Assembly (NCBI RefSeq): GCF_014493765.1
Contig: NZ_JACTVJ010000028.1
Coordinates: forward strand, 62,001 to 126,000
Source: Streptomyces polyasparticus
GTDB taxonomy: Bacteria > Actinomycetota > Actinomycetes > Streptomycetales > Streptomycetaceae
DNA: 64,000 nucleotides
Direction: 5' to 3'
A program made the position numbers and the translations under genes. Below the pieces are notes generated by a model. It saw only the letters and a program-made list of their open reading frames with translations. It did not search any database and was not told the origin of the DNA. Below, piece by piece: positions 35,055-43,702 of this stretch (positions are counted from its first letter, which is position 1; each line of letters starts with the position of its first letter).

Positions 35055-35505
35055 CCTGTCGCCGGCCACGGCGCGCCAGTGGCTCGCGACCGCCCTCGCC
35101 GAGGCCCGCGCCGGGCTGGCCGAAGGCGGTGTCCCCATCGGTGCCGCCCTCTATGCGGCGGACGGCACGCTGCTGGGCCGGGGCCACAACCGCCGTGTCC
35201 AGGACGGCGATCCTTCCGCCCACGCGGAGACGGCGGCCTTCCGTGCCGCGGGCCGGCAGCGCTCGTACCGCGGTACGACGATGGTGACCACGCTGTCGCC
35301 GTGCTGGTACTGCAGCGGTCTGGTGCGGCAGTTCGGGATCTCGCGGGTCGTCATCGGCGAGGCGGAGACGTTCCGGGGCGGCCACGAGTGGCTGGCCGGA
35401 CTCGGCGTCGAGATCGTGCTCCTGGACGATCCGGAGTGCGTGACGCTGATGCGGGAGTTCATCGCCGAGCGGCCGGAGCTGTGGCACGAGGACATCGGGG
35501 AGTGA
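35044..35505 (+). CDS. Yeast-type cytosine/nucleoside deaminase
   Basis: 153 residues from GTG 35044, inside the previous gene. Zinc site HAETAAF (His) plus SPCWYCSG (two Cys). The C-terminus, VTLMREFIAERPELWHEDIGE in two parts, ends like yeast cytosine deaminase Fcy1 (ERPxxWxEDIGE as I remember it). This suggests cytosine deamination to uracil rather than tRNA editing. The overlap with the oxygenase gene implies joint expression. Confidence 0.87.
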   Translation: MSADLSPATARQWLATALAEARAGLAEGGVPIGAALYAADGTLLGRGHNRRVQDGDPSAHAETAAFRAAGRQRSYRGTTMVTTLSPCWYCSGLVRQFGISRVVIGEAETFRGGHEWLAGLGVEIVLLDDPECVTLMREFIAERPELWHEDIGE

Positions 35506-35528
35506 GGCCCCCGCCCCTCCGCGGGCGA

Positions 35529-36068
35529 TCAGCGCGCGGGCCGGGCCGCCTGGGCGTATCCGTCCCTGAGCTCGCGCCACCGCTCCAGGCTCCACGTCGA
35601 CCAGTCCTTGGGGTGCCCCGCCAGGGCCGCTTCCAGGAACTCGATGTGGTTGTGCCAGCCCGCCAGGCAGTCCAGGCGGAAGGCGTCGTCGCCCTCGAAC
35701 TCGTTCGTGAAGCGGACCGTCGTGGCCGGGGCATCCGGGCCCGCGTGCTCCAGGTGGAAGCGGCAGCGGCCGTGCAGATCGATGGTGTACTCGACGATCC
35801 GCTCCACGTCCCAGGCCGTGATGTGCCCGGAGTGCACGCCCCCTTGAGAGGCCTCCTCGTTGTTCAGCCAGCGCAGGGTGACCGCCCCGCCGAGCCGCGG
35901 TTCGAGGACATCGGCGGCGGCCAGCCAGCCCGCGAGCTCCTCGGGCCTGACCAGGGCGGTCCACACCCGCTCCACGGTGTGCGGAAGGTGCAGCAGGAAG
36001 TGCAGGGTCTGCGTGCTTCCCTCGGTGGTGCTGGTGCCATGTTCGATTGCTCCGGTGTTCTCGGTCAT
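35529..36068 (-). CDS. AHSA1-like SRPBCC protein
   Basis: 179 residues. HFLLHLPHTVERVWTALVRPEELAGWLAAADV opens the fold (residues about 23-54), with a long C-terminal helix (HIEFLEAALAGHPKDWSTW). Family members bind hydrophobic ligands or aid Hsp90; here only the fold can be named. ATG 36068. Convergent with the deaminase gene. Confidence 0.85.
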   Translation of the reverse strand: MTENTGAIEHGTSTTEGSTQTLHFLLHLPHTVERVWTALVRPEELAGWLAAADVLEPRLGGAVTLRWLNNEEASQGGVHSGHITAWDVERIVEYTIDLHGRCRFHLEHAGPDAPATTVRFTNEFEGDDAFRLDCLAGWHNHIEFLEAALAGHPKDWSTWSLERWRELRDGYAQAARPAR

Positions 36069-36109
36069 GACACCAGCCTTCCGCCGAATCAGGAGTTCCG
36101 CACGCCCCC

Positions 36110-36171
36110 GGCTCAGTCCTGCGCGGGCCCAGTCCTGCCCGGGCCCAGTCCTGCCGGGCTCAGTCCTTCGC
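36110..36171. repeat. 15-16 bp tandem repeat (x4) ending in a stop codon
   Basis: Units at 36110, 36125, 36141 and 36156, e.g. GGGCCCAGTCCTGCC. The last unit contains the TGA stop (36160-36162, minus strand) of the gene at 36160. Confidence 0.85.
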
Positions 36172-37320
36172 GGACTCCTGAGCGGCCGACTTGTCCCCGG
36201 CAGCCCCGGCGTCCTTCTCCCCGGGCGCGGCCTCCTTCTCCGCGGCCTCCTTGTCCGCGGGGTGGTCCTTCTCCTTCACCCCTGGCTGCGCCTTCGGCGC
36301 CGAGTCCACGACCTTGCGCTCCAGGACGGCGGTGTTGGCGGTCACCGTGCCCGCGGGCGTGCCGGGGCACTGCTTCTCCGTGCCGTCGGCCTCGGTGACG
36401 CTGCCGCCGTCGCCGTCCTTCGTCAGCACACCACGCTCACCGAGGTAGGTGTACGACGTCTTGTCGAAGATCAGCTCCTGGCGGTGGCCCGACTGCTCGT
36501 CGATCCGGCCGACGGCGATCCCCTTGCGGCCGATCGCGTCCGTGGCGTTCGGCACCAGCTCCACGCCGGGGATCTTCGCGGCCGCCCGGTAGAGCGCCGC
36601 CGCCACCTTCGGCGGGACGAGGGACTCACGCACGAGGTCACCGACGAGGGTGAAGGTGTTCTGGTCCTCGCTCTTGCCGCCCTCGCTCGCCTTGTGCAGC
36701 CAGTCGAGCATCTTGTCGGGGTCGGTCGGCAGGGTCTCCAGATGGCGGTAGTACGTGTTCGACGGGATGCCCGGCGTGGGCCGCTCCATGGACTCGACCG
36801 GCTTGCCCGCATCCGTACGGAAGACCCCGGCGCGGTCGGCGGACACCGGCACCCACGCCTCGCGCTCCCTGACAGGACCCAGCTTGAGCGGCGAACACAT
36901 CTCGCTCTCGCCCCAGGCGGCCTTCGTCTTGATGTACGCGTACTGGTCGTCGCGGAGCTCGCCCAGATCCTCCTTGGACGCCACCGTCGCCACCCGGTCG
37001 AGCAGCTGGGCCGCGCTCTGCGGGGCACCCTGCGGTACGGCTTGGCCGCCCGGCGCTCCGGTGCCGCCCCCGTCGCCGCCCATCAGCGCGACGCCGCCGA
37101 CGACCGCGAGGGCCAGGGTGCCGGCCAGCGCGGGCCCGGCGAAGGCGGGGCGCAGCCACTTCCTGCGGGCCGGACGGGGCTGTGCGGAACGGGTCGCTTC
37201 CTGCCGGATCTCGTTCAACAGGTGCTCCTTGAGGAGTGCTCGGCGGCCCGCCGGAAGGTCCCGCTCGGGAAAGCCCCGCCCGGGAAGGTCCCTCTCGGGG
37301 AGGGACGGGAAGTCGTTCAT
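36160..37320 (-). CDS. CU044_5270-like membrane protein, partner of the ECF sigma factor
   Basis: 386 residues from ATG 37320. Cytosolic N-terminus (SLPERDLPGRGF... HLLNEIRQEAT), one membrane helix (FAGPALAGTLALAVVGGVAL, about residue 60), and an extracellular domain (DDQYAYIKTKAAWGESEM; TYYRHLETLPTDPDKM). A Lys/Glu/Ala-rich tail ends in QESAKD. The start overlaps the sigma gene by 4 bases. In sequence it is placed like an anti-sigma factor, although a zinc-finger motif is missing. Confidence 0.82.
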   Translation of the reverse strand: MNDFPSLPERDLPGRGFPERDLPAGRRALLKEHLLNEIRQEATRSAQPRPARRKWLRPAFAGPALAGTLALAVVGGVALMGGDGGGTGAPGGQAVPQGAPQSAAQLLDRVATVASKEDLGELRDDQYAYIKTKAAWGESEMCSPLKLGPVREREAWVPVSADRAGVFRTDAGKPVESMERPTPGIPSNTYYRHLETLPTDPDKMLDWLHKASEGGKSEDQNTFTLVGDLVRESLVPPKVAAALYRAAAKIPGVELVPNATDAIGRKGIAVGRIDEQSGHRQELIFDKTSYTYLGERGVLTKDGDGGSVTEADGTEKQCPGTPAGTVTANTAVLERKVVDSAPKAQPGVKEKDHPADKEAAEKEAAPGEKDAGAAGDKSAAQESAKD

Positions 37321-37931
37321 CGGTTCCCCTCCTGGATGGCCTCGACCGCGGAGATGCGGCCTCCTCTTACCTGTCCGCGCCTTTGCGCGGGTTCCGTATG
37401 TTCCAAGGCTTTCGCGAGTTTCGTTCGGGCCCGCGAAAGCCGCGACCGTACGGTGCCGACGGGTATCCCGAGGGCCTCGGCCGCGGCCGCGTAGTCGAGC
37501 TCGCCCCAGACGCACAGCGCGAGCACCTCGCGCTCGGCCCGCCGCAGCCGTGCCACCGCGGCCCGGACGCCCGCGAGATACGCCGAGTCGTCGAGCCGGC
37601 CCGCGATCTCGTCCGCGAAGTCGACCACCGGCTCGGGCGGTGGCAGCCGCTCCACGGCGGCCGCGTGCCGGCGGGCGGCCCGCCGTGTGTTGCGGGCGAC
37701 GTTGGTCGCGATGCCGAGCAGCCAGGGCCGCAGCGAACCGCCGTCCTCGTCGAGCCGATCCCGCAGCCGCCAGGCCTCCAGGAAGGTCAGCGAGACGATG
37801 TCGTCCGCCGCCGTCCAGTCCCCCGTGAGCCGGTAGCCGTGGTTGTAGACGGACCGGGAGTACGCATCGAAGAGCCGCCCGAAGGCGGCCTCGTCCCCCG
37901 CTCTGACCCCAGCGCGCAAATTCGTGTCCAC
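37317..37931 (-). CDS. ECF-type RNA polymerase sigma factor
   Basis: 204 residues from GTG 37931. Region 2: AFGRLFDAYSRSVYNHGYR and the DIVSLTFLEAWRLRD helix. Region 4: LDYAAAAEALGIPVGTVRSR with SRARTKL after it. Between them lies a linker rich in Ala/Arg. Coupled (ATGA) to the membrane protein that follows, which likely modulates it. A strong hairpin upstream separates it from the cytochrome operon. Confidence 0.92.
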   Translation of the reverse strand: MDTNLRAGVRAGDEAAFGRLFDAYSRSVYNHGYRLTGDWTAADDIVSLTFLEAWRLRDRLDEDGGSLRPWLLGIATNVARNTRRAARRHAAAVERLPPPEPVVDFADEIAGRLDDSAYLAGVRAAVARLRRAEREVLALCVWGELDYAAAAEALGIPVGTVRSRLSRARTKLAKALEHTEPAQRRGQVRGGRISAVEAIQEGNR

Positions 37932-37950
37932 ACCCCTCCCCCTGTCCGTA

Positions 37951-37998
37951 CGGCGAAGGCCGGTTCCCGCGGTCCTCCGCGGAAACCGGCCTTCGCCG
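37951..37998 (-). terminator. Terminator of the cytochrome c maturation operon
   Basis: CGGCGAAGGCCGGTT (37951-37965) and AACCGGCCTTCGCCG (37984-37998), 15-bp perfect stem, with an inner CCGCGG pair, 22 bases past the ccsB stop. Confidence 0.82.
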
Positions 37999-38019
37999 AA
38001 ACAGCCGATGAAAGGGGGC

Positions 38020-39102
38020 TCAGACCCCGGCGTACGAGTGCTTGCCGGAGATGACCATGTTGACGCCGTAGTAGTTCCACAGGAAGCAGGCGAACGCGAA
38101 GAGCGCCAGGTAGGCGGCCTTGCGGCCCTTCCAGCCCGCGGTCGCGCGCGCGTGCAGGTAGGCGGCGTACGCCATCCAGGTCACGAAGGAGAAGACCTCC
38201 TTGGGGTCCCAGCCCCAGTAGCGGCCCCAGGCGTCGCCGGCCCAGATCGCGCCCGCGATGATCGTGAACGTCCACAGCGGGAAGACCGCGGCGTTGATGC
38301 GGTACGAGAACTTGTCGAGCGAGGCCGCCGACGGCAGCCGCTCCAGGACCGAGCTCGCGAAGCTGCCCGGCTTGCCGCCGGACGCCAGCTTGTTCTCGTA
38401 GGAGTCGCGGAAGAGGTAGAGCGCCGTGCCGACCGCGCCCAGGTAGAAGACCGCGCCGCAGAAGATGGCGGTGGAGACGTGGATCCACAGCCAGTACGAG
38501 TCGAGGGCCGGGACGAGCTGGTCGCTCTCGGTGTAGAGCCACTTGGTCGCGATGCCCAGGTCGAGCAGGACGGTCGTGACGAGGATCAGGCCCATCCAGC
38601 GGACGTTCTTGCCGAGGGCCATGAGCACCAGATACGTGGTGACGGCCACCGCGGAGAAGGTGATCGAGAACTCGTACATGTTGCCCCACGGCGCCCGCAT
38701 CACGGACAGGGCGCGGGCGACCACACCGCTGACGTGGATCAGGGCGGCGAGCACGGTGAGCGAGACCGCGATGCGGCCGTACATGTCGCCCTGCTCCGTA
38801 CCGCCGTGCGCGCCGGGGCCGTCGGGCACGTCGCGGGTGCCGGCGGCCGAGCGCGTCACGACCTTGGGGCGGTCGAGGACCGCCGTGCTGCCGCCCTTGG
38901 TGACCTGCACCTTCGGCGCCTCGGCCGAAGCCGGGCCGGACGAGGTGAGGGCCGCGGCCGTACGGCCGACCTTGCTGCGGCTGCCGAAGACCCACTCGGC
39001 GATATGGGCGAGGAAGGCCAGCGTGTAGACGGCCATCGACGAATAGATCAGCACATTGCTGATCTGCGCCATGTTCTCGTTGGTGGCTGCGGCGAGAGTC
39101 AC
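38020..39102 (-). CDS. ccsB: Cytochrome c biogenesis protein CcsB/ResC
   Basis: System II haem-delivery subunit, 360 residues, about eight membrane helices. The haem-handling motif WGRYWGWDPKEVFSF is present (near residue 300), as are flanking histidines (LIHVSGVVAR; WIHVSTAIF). It works with the ResB protein coded just upstream to ligate haem to exported apocytochromes. ATG 39102 overlaps the resB stop by 4 bases (39099-39102). Confidence 0.94.
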   Translation of the reverse strand: MTLAAATNENMAQISNVLIYSSMAVYTLAFLAHIAEWVFGSRSKVGRTAAALTSSGPASAEAPKVQVTKGGSTAVLDRPKVVTRSAAGTRDVPDGPGAHGGTEQGDMYGRIAVSLTVLAALIHVSGVVARALSVMRAPWGNMYEFSITFSAVAVTTYLVLMALGKNVRWMGLILVTTVLLDLGIATKWLYTESDQLVPALDSYWLWIHVSTAIFCGAVFYLGAVGTALYLFRDSYENKLASGGKPGSFASSVLERLPSAASLDKFSYRINAAVFPLWTFTIIAGAIWAGDAWGRYWGWDPKEVFSFVTWMAYAAYLHARATAGWKGRKAAYLALFAFACFLWNYYGVNMVISGKHSYAGV

Positions 39103-40808
39103 TTCTCAGCCCCTTCGGCAGGAACAGCTTCGGATTCGGGGGAAGTTTCGGAGTCTTCGGCGGGCGCGGAGGGCGCCTTGGAGTGCAGCACGGCGGCCAG
39201 GTCGCCCAGCTCCTCGGGCACCTTCGCGGACTCGCTGCGGCCCAGGCCCGCCATCTCGACGACGGTCACGCCGTCCTCACCGCGGACCGCACGGACCCAG
39301 ACGCGGCGGCGCTGGATGAAGAGCGAGCCGGCGAGGCCGAAGATCGCGGCGATGGCGCCGCCGAGCGCCCAGCCGTTGCCCGGCTGCTGCTTGATCTGGA
39401 AGGAGGCCCATTCCTTGAGCTCCTTCTCGTACGTGATGGAGCCCTGGCCGTCGGGCAGCTTCATGGTCTCCCCGGGCAGCAGCCGCTGCTTGAGGAGTTC
39501 GCCGTTCTTGTCCTTGAACTCCTTCATCTTGGTCGTGTCCAGCTGGTACACGTTCTGCGGCAGACCGGAGTCGATGCCGAGCGAGCCGTGGTACGCGGAC
39601 AGGGCCAGGACGGGGAAGTCGGGGGCCGGGAACTGGGAGAGCATGTCGCCCTTGCCGTGGCCCGCGAACGTCGGCACGAAGAAGGCGTTGAAGCCGAGCT
39701 GCTCCTTCTTGCCGTCCTTGTTGCGGTAGCCATCGGGGATCTTGATGGCGCCGGTGGACGTGATGTTGGCGTCGATCGGCAGCAGCGGCACGGCGCCGCT
39801 GAAGACGACCTTGCCGCTCGGGTCCTTGACGGTGACGACGGGCGCGTAGCCGTGGGCGATCAGATAGACCGTGGAGTCGCCGACCTCGAGCGGCGAGTTG
39901 ACCTCGATCGCCTTCTTCTTCAGGGGGCCGTCGACCCCCTCGGTGTACTGGACGTGCGCCTTGAAGGTACGGGCGGTGCCCGTCGCCGGGCCCTTGCGCT
40001 CGTAGTCGTCCTCGAACTCGTCGAGCTGGAAGCTGAAGCGCTCCAGGCTGTCGTTGTCGAAGAGGGCGCCCGACCGGAAGTCGTCGTACTGCGGCAGGAC
40101 GTTGGCGAAGCCGCCGTCGCCCTCGACCACGAGCTTGCCGCCCTCGGACTTGAACAGCACACCGACCGCGAACGCCACCAGCATCACGATCAGCGAGATG
40201 TGGAAGAGCAGATTGCCGGCCTCGCGCGTGTAGCCCTTCTCGGCGGTGACCGCGTCGCCCTCGATGTGCGAGCGGAAGCGCCGGCCCTTGAGCAGCTTGA
40301 GCGCCTCTTCCCGTACGTCCTCAGGAGCAGCCTCCGTACGCCAGGTCGTGTACGCGGGAAGGCGGGTCAGCCGCTTCGGGGCGCCCGGCGGACGTCCCTT
40401 GAGCTGGCCGACGAACTGCCAGGTGCGCGGAACGATGCAGCCGATGAGGGAGACGAAGAGCAGGATGTAGATCGCCGAGAACCACACCGAGCTGTAGACG
40501 TCGAAGAGCTGCAGCTTCTCGTAGATCGGCGTGAGCGTCTCGTGCGCCAGCTTGAACTGCTCGACCTTCAGCTCGTCCACGCTGTTCTGCGGGACCAGCG
40601 AGCCGGGGATCGCGCCGAGCGAGAGCATGAAGAGGAGCAGCAGCGCGACCCGCATCGAGGTGAGCTGCCGCCAGAACCAGCGGGCCCAGCCGATCACCCC
40701 GAGCGAGGGCAGATTCGGCAGCTCCTCCTTGGGGGCGGTGGACAGCTGCGAACCCGCGGCTCCGAGGTCGTCGGAGGCCGTCTCGGGCGTGGTGTCCGTC
40801 TTGCTCAT
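39099..40808 (-). CDS. resB: Cytochrome c biogenesis protein ResB
   Basis: 569 residues from ATG 40808, 2 bases after the ccdA stop. ResB fold: N-terminal helices (SMRVALLLLFMLSLGAIPGS; VWFSAIYILLFVSLIGCIV), a third at LLFHISLIVMLVAFAVGVLF, a large outer domain, and a last helix at WALGGAIAAIFGLAGSLFI. The Glu/Ser/Pro-rich tail is poorly conserved. Partner of CcsB in System II haem ligation. Confidence 0.94.
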   Translation of the reverse strand: MSKTDTTPETASDDLGAAGSQLSTAPKEELPNLPSLGVIGWARWFWRQLTSMRVALLLLFMLSLGAIPGSLVPQNSVDELKVEQFKLAHETLTPIYEKLQLFDVYSSVWFSAIYILLFVSLIGCIVPRTWQFVGQLKGRPPGAPKRLTRLPAYTTWRTEAAPEDVREEALKLLKGRRFRSHIEGDAVTAEKGYTREAGNLLFHISLIVMLVAFAVGVLFKSEGGKLVVEGDGGFANVLPQYDDFRSGALFDNDSLERFSFQLDEFEDDYERKGPATGTARTFKAHVQYTEGVDGPLKKKAIEVNSPLEVGDSTVYLIAHGYAPVVTVKDPSGKVVFSGAVPLLPIDANITSTGAIKIPDGYRNKDGKKEQLGFNAFFVPTFAGHGKGDMLSQFPAPDFPVLALSAYHGSLGIDSGLPQNVYQLDTTKMKEFKDKNGELLKQRLLPGETMKLPDGQGSITYEKELKEWASFQIKQQPGNGWALGGAIAAIFGLAGSLFIQRRRVWVRAVRGEDGVTVVEMAGLGRSESAKVPEELGDLAAVLHSKAPSAPAEDSETSPESEAVPAEGAEK

Positions 40809-40810
40809 TC

Positions 40811-41584
40811 TCAGATCCCCACGGTGAAGCCGGAAGTCCAGACCTGCATCTCCTGGACGATGCTGTCCCAGGCGCCCGTGACGAGCAGCAGGCCGGTGAT
40901 GATCAGCATCGCGCCGCCGATCCGCATCACCCACACATAGTGCTGCTTGACCCAGGCGAAGGCGCCGAGTGCCCGGCGGAAGGCGATGGCGGCCAGTATG
41001 AAGGGCACGCCCAGACCCAGGCAGTACGCGACCGTCAGCAGGGCGCCGCGGCCGGCGCTGGCCTCGTTCGAGGAGAGCGCCATCACGGAGGCGAGCGTCG
41101 GGCCGATGCACGGGGTCCAGCCGATGCCGAAGAGCACGCCCAGCATGGGGGCGCCCACGAGTCCCGTGGCGGGCTTCTTGTGGAAGCGGAACTCGCGCTG
41201 GGTCAGGAAGGGCATCGCGCCCATGAAGAACAGGCCGAGCAGGATCGTCAGCCCGCCGAGCACCTTGGAGATGACCTCCTGGTGTTCGAGCAGGTTCCTG
41301 CCGAACTCGCCGAAGAGCGCGCCGAACGACACGAACACGGCGGTGAACCCGAGCACGAACAGCGAGGCCCCGCCCGCCATCCGCCCGCGCTTGGCCTCTT
41401 CGAGATCGGCGCCGGTGACCCCGGTCACGTAACTGAGATAGCCGGGGACGAGCGGCAGCACGCACGGCGAGAAGAACGAGACGAGTCCGGCGAGCAGCGC
41501 GATCGGGATGGCGAGAAGCAGCGCTCCCCCGAGCACGGTGGTGTTCGGGTCGGTGGCCGCGGCGAGGGCGTGCACGGAGGTCAC
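40811..41584 (-). CDS. ccdA: Cytochrome c biogenesis protein CcdA
   Basis: 257 residues, GTG start overlapping the resA stop (GTGA). Six-helix thiol:disulfide transporter of the DsbD/CcdA family: SFFSPCVLPLVPGYLSYVTG contains the first conserved cysteine and PCIGPTLASVMAL the second. It carries reducing power from the cytosol to ResA. Confidence 0.95.
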   Translation of the reverse strand: MTSVHALAAATDPNTTVLGGALLLAIPIALLAGLVSFFSPCVLPLVPGYLSYVTGVTGADLEEAKRGRMAGGASLFVLGFTAVFVSFGALFGEFGRNLLEHQEVISKVLGGLTILLGLFFMGAMPFLTQREFRFHKKPATGLVGAPMLGVLFGIGWTPCIGPTLASVMALSSNEASAGRGALLTVAYCLGLGVPFILAAIAFRRALGAFAWVKQHYVWVMRIGGAMLIITGLLLVTGAWDSIVQEMQVWTSGFTVGI

Positions 41585-42180
41585 TTCTCCGCGAGCACGG
41601 GGTTGATCATCTCGTACAGGCGCTTGTCGCTGAGCGCGGTCAGATAGCGCGCGGCGATCTTCCCGTCACGGTCGATCACGATCGTGGTGGGGATCGCCTG
41701 CGGGCTGAGGCTGCCCTTGGGGAACTTGAGGATCTGCTTGCCGGCCGGGTCGAACAGGCTCGGGTAGGTGATCCCCTGGTCCTCCTCGAAGGCGATGGCC
41801 GAGCTCTTCTGGGCATCGCGGGTGTTGATGCCCAGGAACTGCACACCCTTCGACTTGGTCGCCTCGGAGACCCGCTGGAGGTACTTGGCCTCGGCCCGGC
41901 ACGGGCTGCACCACGAGCCCCAGGTGTTGACGACGACGACCTTGCCCTTGTAGTCGGAGAGCTTCAGCTTCTTGCCGTCGAGGGTCTCGCCCTCGATGTC
42001 CGGCGCCGCGACCCGCTCGCTCTTCTCCGAGATCGCGATCCCGCTCTTGCCGGTCACGAAGTTGGTGTTCCCGCCGCCACCCTGCGTACCGCCGTCACCG
42101 CACGCGCTCAACGCGAGGGCCGCAAGCGCGGTCCCCGCAGCGAAAAGGGCACGTCGGGAGGCAGGACGTCCAAGGCTCAT
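41581..42180 (-). CDS. resA: TlpA/ResA-like thioredoxin lipoprotein
   Basis: 199 residues. A twin-arginine-like start (RPASRRALFAAGTALAAL) ends in a lipobox LSAC (Cys about residue 27), so it should be a lipoprotein. Thioredoxin domain with the CxxC in NTWGSWCSPCRAEAKYL and cis-Pro at LSPQAIPTTIVIDRD. It reduces apocytochrome haem-site cysteines using electrons from CcdA. First gene of the operon resA-ccdA-resB-ccsB, all junctions within 4 bases. Confidence 0.94.
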   Translation of the reverse strand: MSLGRPASRRALFAAGTALAALALSACGDGGTQGGGGNTNFVTGKSGIAISEKSERVAAPDIEGETLDGKKLKLSDYKGKVVVVNTWGSWCSPCRAEAKYLQRVSEATKSKGVQFLGINTRDAQKSSAIAFEEDQGITYPSLFDPAGKQILKFPKGSLSPQAIPTTIVIDRDGKIAARYLTALSDKRLYEMINPVLAEK

Positions 42181-42208
42181 GTGAAAAGTTTCGCATGACC
42201 GTTTCAGC

Positions 42209-42231
42209 GCTTTCGGCCGCCCCCCGAAAGC
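42209..42231 (-). terminator. Short hairpin downstream of the deacetylase gene
   Basis: GCTTTCGG-N7-CCGAAAGC, 8-bp stem, between the deacetylase stop and the resA start. It might end the deacetylase transcript. Confidence 0.5.
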
Positions 42232-42250
42232 CGCGGAACACCCAGTTCAG

Positions 42251-42286
42251 GCGGCTTGATCAGCGGCTTGATCAGCGGCTTGATCA
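42251..42286. repeat. 12-bp tandem repeat (x3) beside a stop codon
   Basis: GCGGCTTGATCA three times in a row (42251-42286), 6 bases beyond the TGA stop (42293-42295, minus strand). Each unit carries TGATCA, a stop codon on both strands; the gene end itself reads GCGGCC-TGA-GATC, resembling the unit. Confidence 0.88.
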
Positions 42287-42292
42287 GAGATC

Positions 42293-43516
42293 TCAGGCCG
42301 CATTGCGGCGCCCGGCCGGGAGCTTCTCGCCGACGTCGAGTGCCTGCAGCCTCTGCAGCACCTCCGGCTTCTGCACATCGAGCCAGTCCACGAACTGCCG
42401 GAAGGAGACGAGCCGTACGTCCTTTTTGTCGGCAATCTGCTTCAGCGTTTCCTCGACGGCATCCATGTAGATACCGCCGTTCCACTGCTCGAAGTGATTG
42501 CCGACGAAGAATGGCGCCCGATTTGTCTCATACGCACGCTTGAATCCCGCGAGATACGCCTCGGTCGCCTGCTTGCGCCAGCGCGGGTAGTTGGCGGGCG
42601 GTGCCTGGGTGGAGTTGACCGACTGGTTGGCGAGGATGTTGTAGTCCATCGAGAGCACCTCGAAGGAGTGCCCCGGGAACGGCATCGCCTGCAGCGGCAG
42701 ATCCCATACGCCCTGCTTCTTCACCGGCCAGCGCTGCCGCCCGCCGGGCGAGGACGCGTCGTAGCGCCAGCCGAGCTCGCGCGCGACGGGCAGCAGCCGG
42801 TCCTGGCCGAGCAGACACGGGGTGCGGCCGCCGACCAGTTCCTTGTCGTAGTCGAAGGGCAGCGGGGGCAGATCGGTCCAGCCCGTGTTCGTACGCCATT
42901 GCTGCACAAAGGACTTCGCCTGGCGGATCTCGTCCCGCCACTGCGCGGAGGTCCAGTTGGCCACCGACCCGGAGCCCGCGCAGAAGTGCCCGTTGAAATG
43001 GGTGCCGATCTCATGGCCTTCGAGCCAGGCCTGCCGCACGTATTTCAGCGTGCGCTTGATGTTCTCGTCCTTGAGATAGCCGATGTCGGAGGCGCCGACG
43101 GGATTGTTCGGCGGACGGTAGAGCCGCTTCTTGGACTCCGGCAGGAGATAGAGGCCGGAGAGGAAGAACGTCATCTTCGCATCGTGCTCCCGAGCCAGCT
43201 TCAGGAAGCGCGGAAAGAGCCCGTTGCCGATTTCGCCCGCGCCGTCCCAGGAGAAGATGACGAACTGCGGGGGTATCCCGCCGAGTTCGAGCGGTACCGG
43301 CGCCGGGGGCTGGTGCGGCTGCTTGCCGGTGTACGCGGTGGAACCGTCCCCGAGAGGCTTGCCCTCCGGCGAGCGGGACCGCGTATTGCCCGCGGGCGCA
43401 TGGTCGTTGGGGTCGCTGCGCGGCCCGCTCCCCTGACCGCTGCACGCGGTGAGGCCGGCGGCCGCGGCGGCCCCGACTCCGAGACCGATCAGTCCCCTTC
43501 GGCTGATTTGCTGCAT
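42293..43516 (-). CDS. Polysaccharide-deacetylase-like lipoprotein
   Basis: 407 residues. Tat-type lipoprotein signal (SRRGLIGLGVGAAAAAGLTAC, split at the lipobox LTAC, Cys about residue 25). NodB-like strands include FVIFSWDGAGE (Asp position) and HEIGTHFNGHFC (metal-binding HxxxH region). Probable extracytoplasmic carbohydrate deacetylase, but catalytic residues are only partly conserved. Separate transcription unit, bordered by hairpins. Confidence 0.85.
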   Translation of the reverse strand: MQQISRRGLIGLGVGAAAAAGLTACSGQGSGPRSDPNDHAPAGNTRSRSPEGKPLGDGSTAYTGKQPHQPPAPVPLELGGIPPQFVIFSWDGAGEIGNGLFPRFLKLAREHDAKMTFFLSGLYLLPESKKRLYRPPNNPVGASDIGYLKDENIKRTLKYVRQAWLEGHEIGTHFNGHFCAGSGSVANWTSAQWRDEIRQAKSFVQQWRTNTGWTDLPPLPFDYDKELVGGRTPCLLGQDRLLPVARELGWRYDASSPGGRQRWPVKKQGVWDLPLQAMPFPGHSFEVLSMDYNILANQSVNSTQAPPANYPRWRKQATEAYLAGFKRAYETNRAPFFVGNHFEQWNGGIYMDAVEETLKQIADKKDVRLVSFRQFVDWLDVQKPEVLQRLQALDVGEKLPAGRRNAA

Positions 43517-43648
43517 GACGTCCCCTGCCTCCGTGTTGCTCCCCGTTTACGGTGGACGTCCCCTTAGAGGGCACAGCGGACACAGAGGTTCCTGCGTATT
43601 GCGGAAAATTTGCTCTCCGTACGAGAAGTTCCCGTGGCCACGCATGCC

Positions 43649-43683
43649 GAAGGGCTGGTCACCTTGTCGGTGACCAGCCCTTC
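43649..43683 (-). terminator. Strong terminator behind the histidine phosphatase gene
   Basis: GAAGGGCTGGTCACC (43649-43663) and GGTGACCAGCCCTTC (43669-43683): 15-bp perfect stem, 5-base loop, 20 bases after the stop of the hemL/phosphatase unit. Confidence 0.85.
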
Positions 43684-43702
43684 GTTCCCGTACGGAAAAG
43701 AC

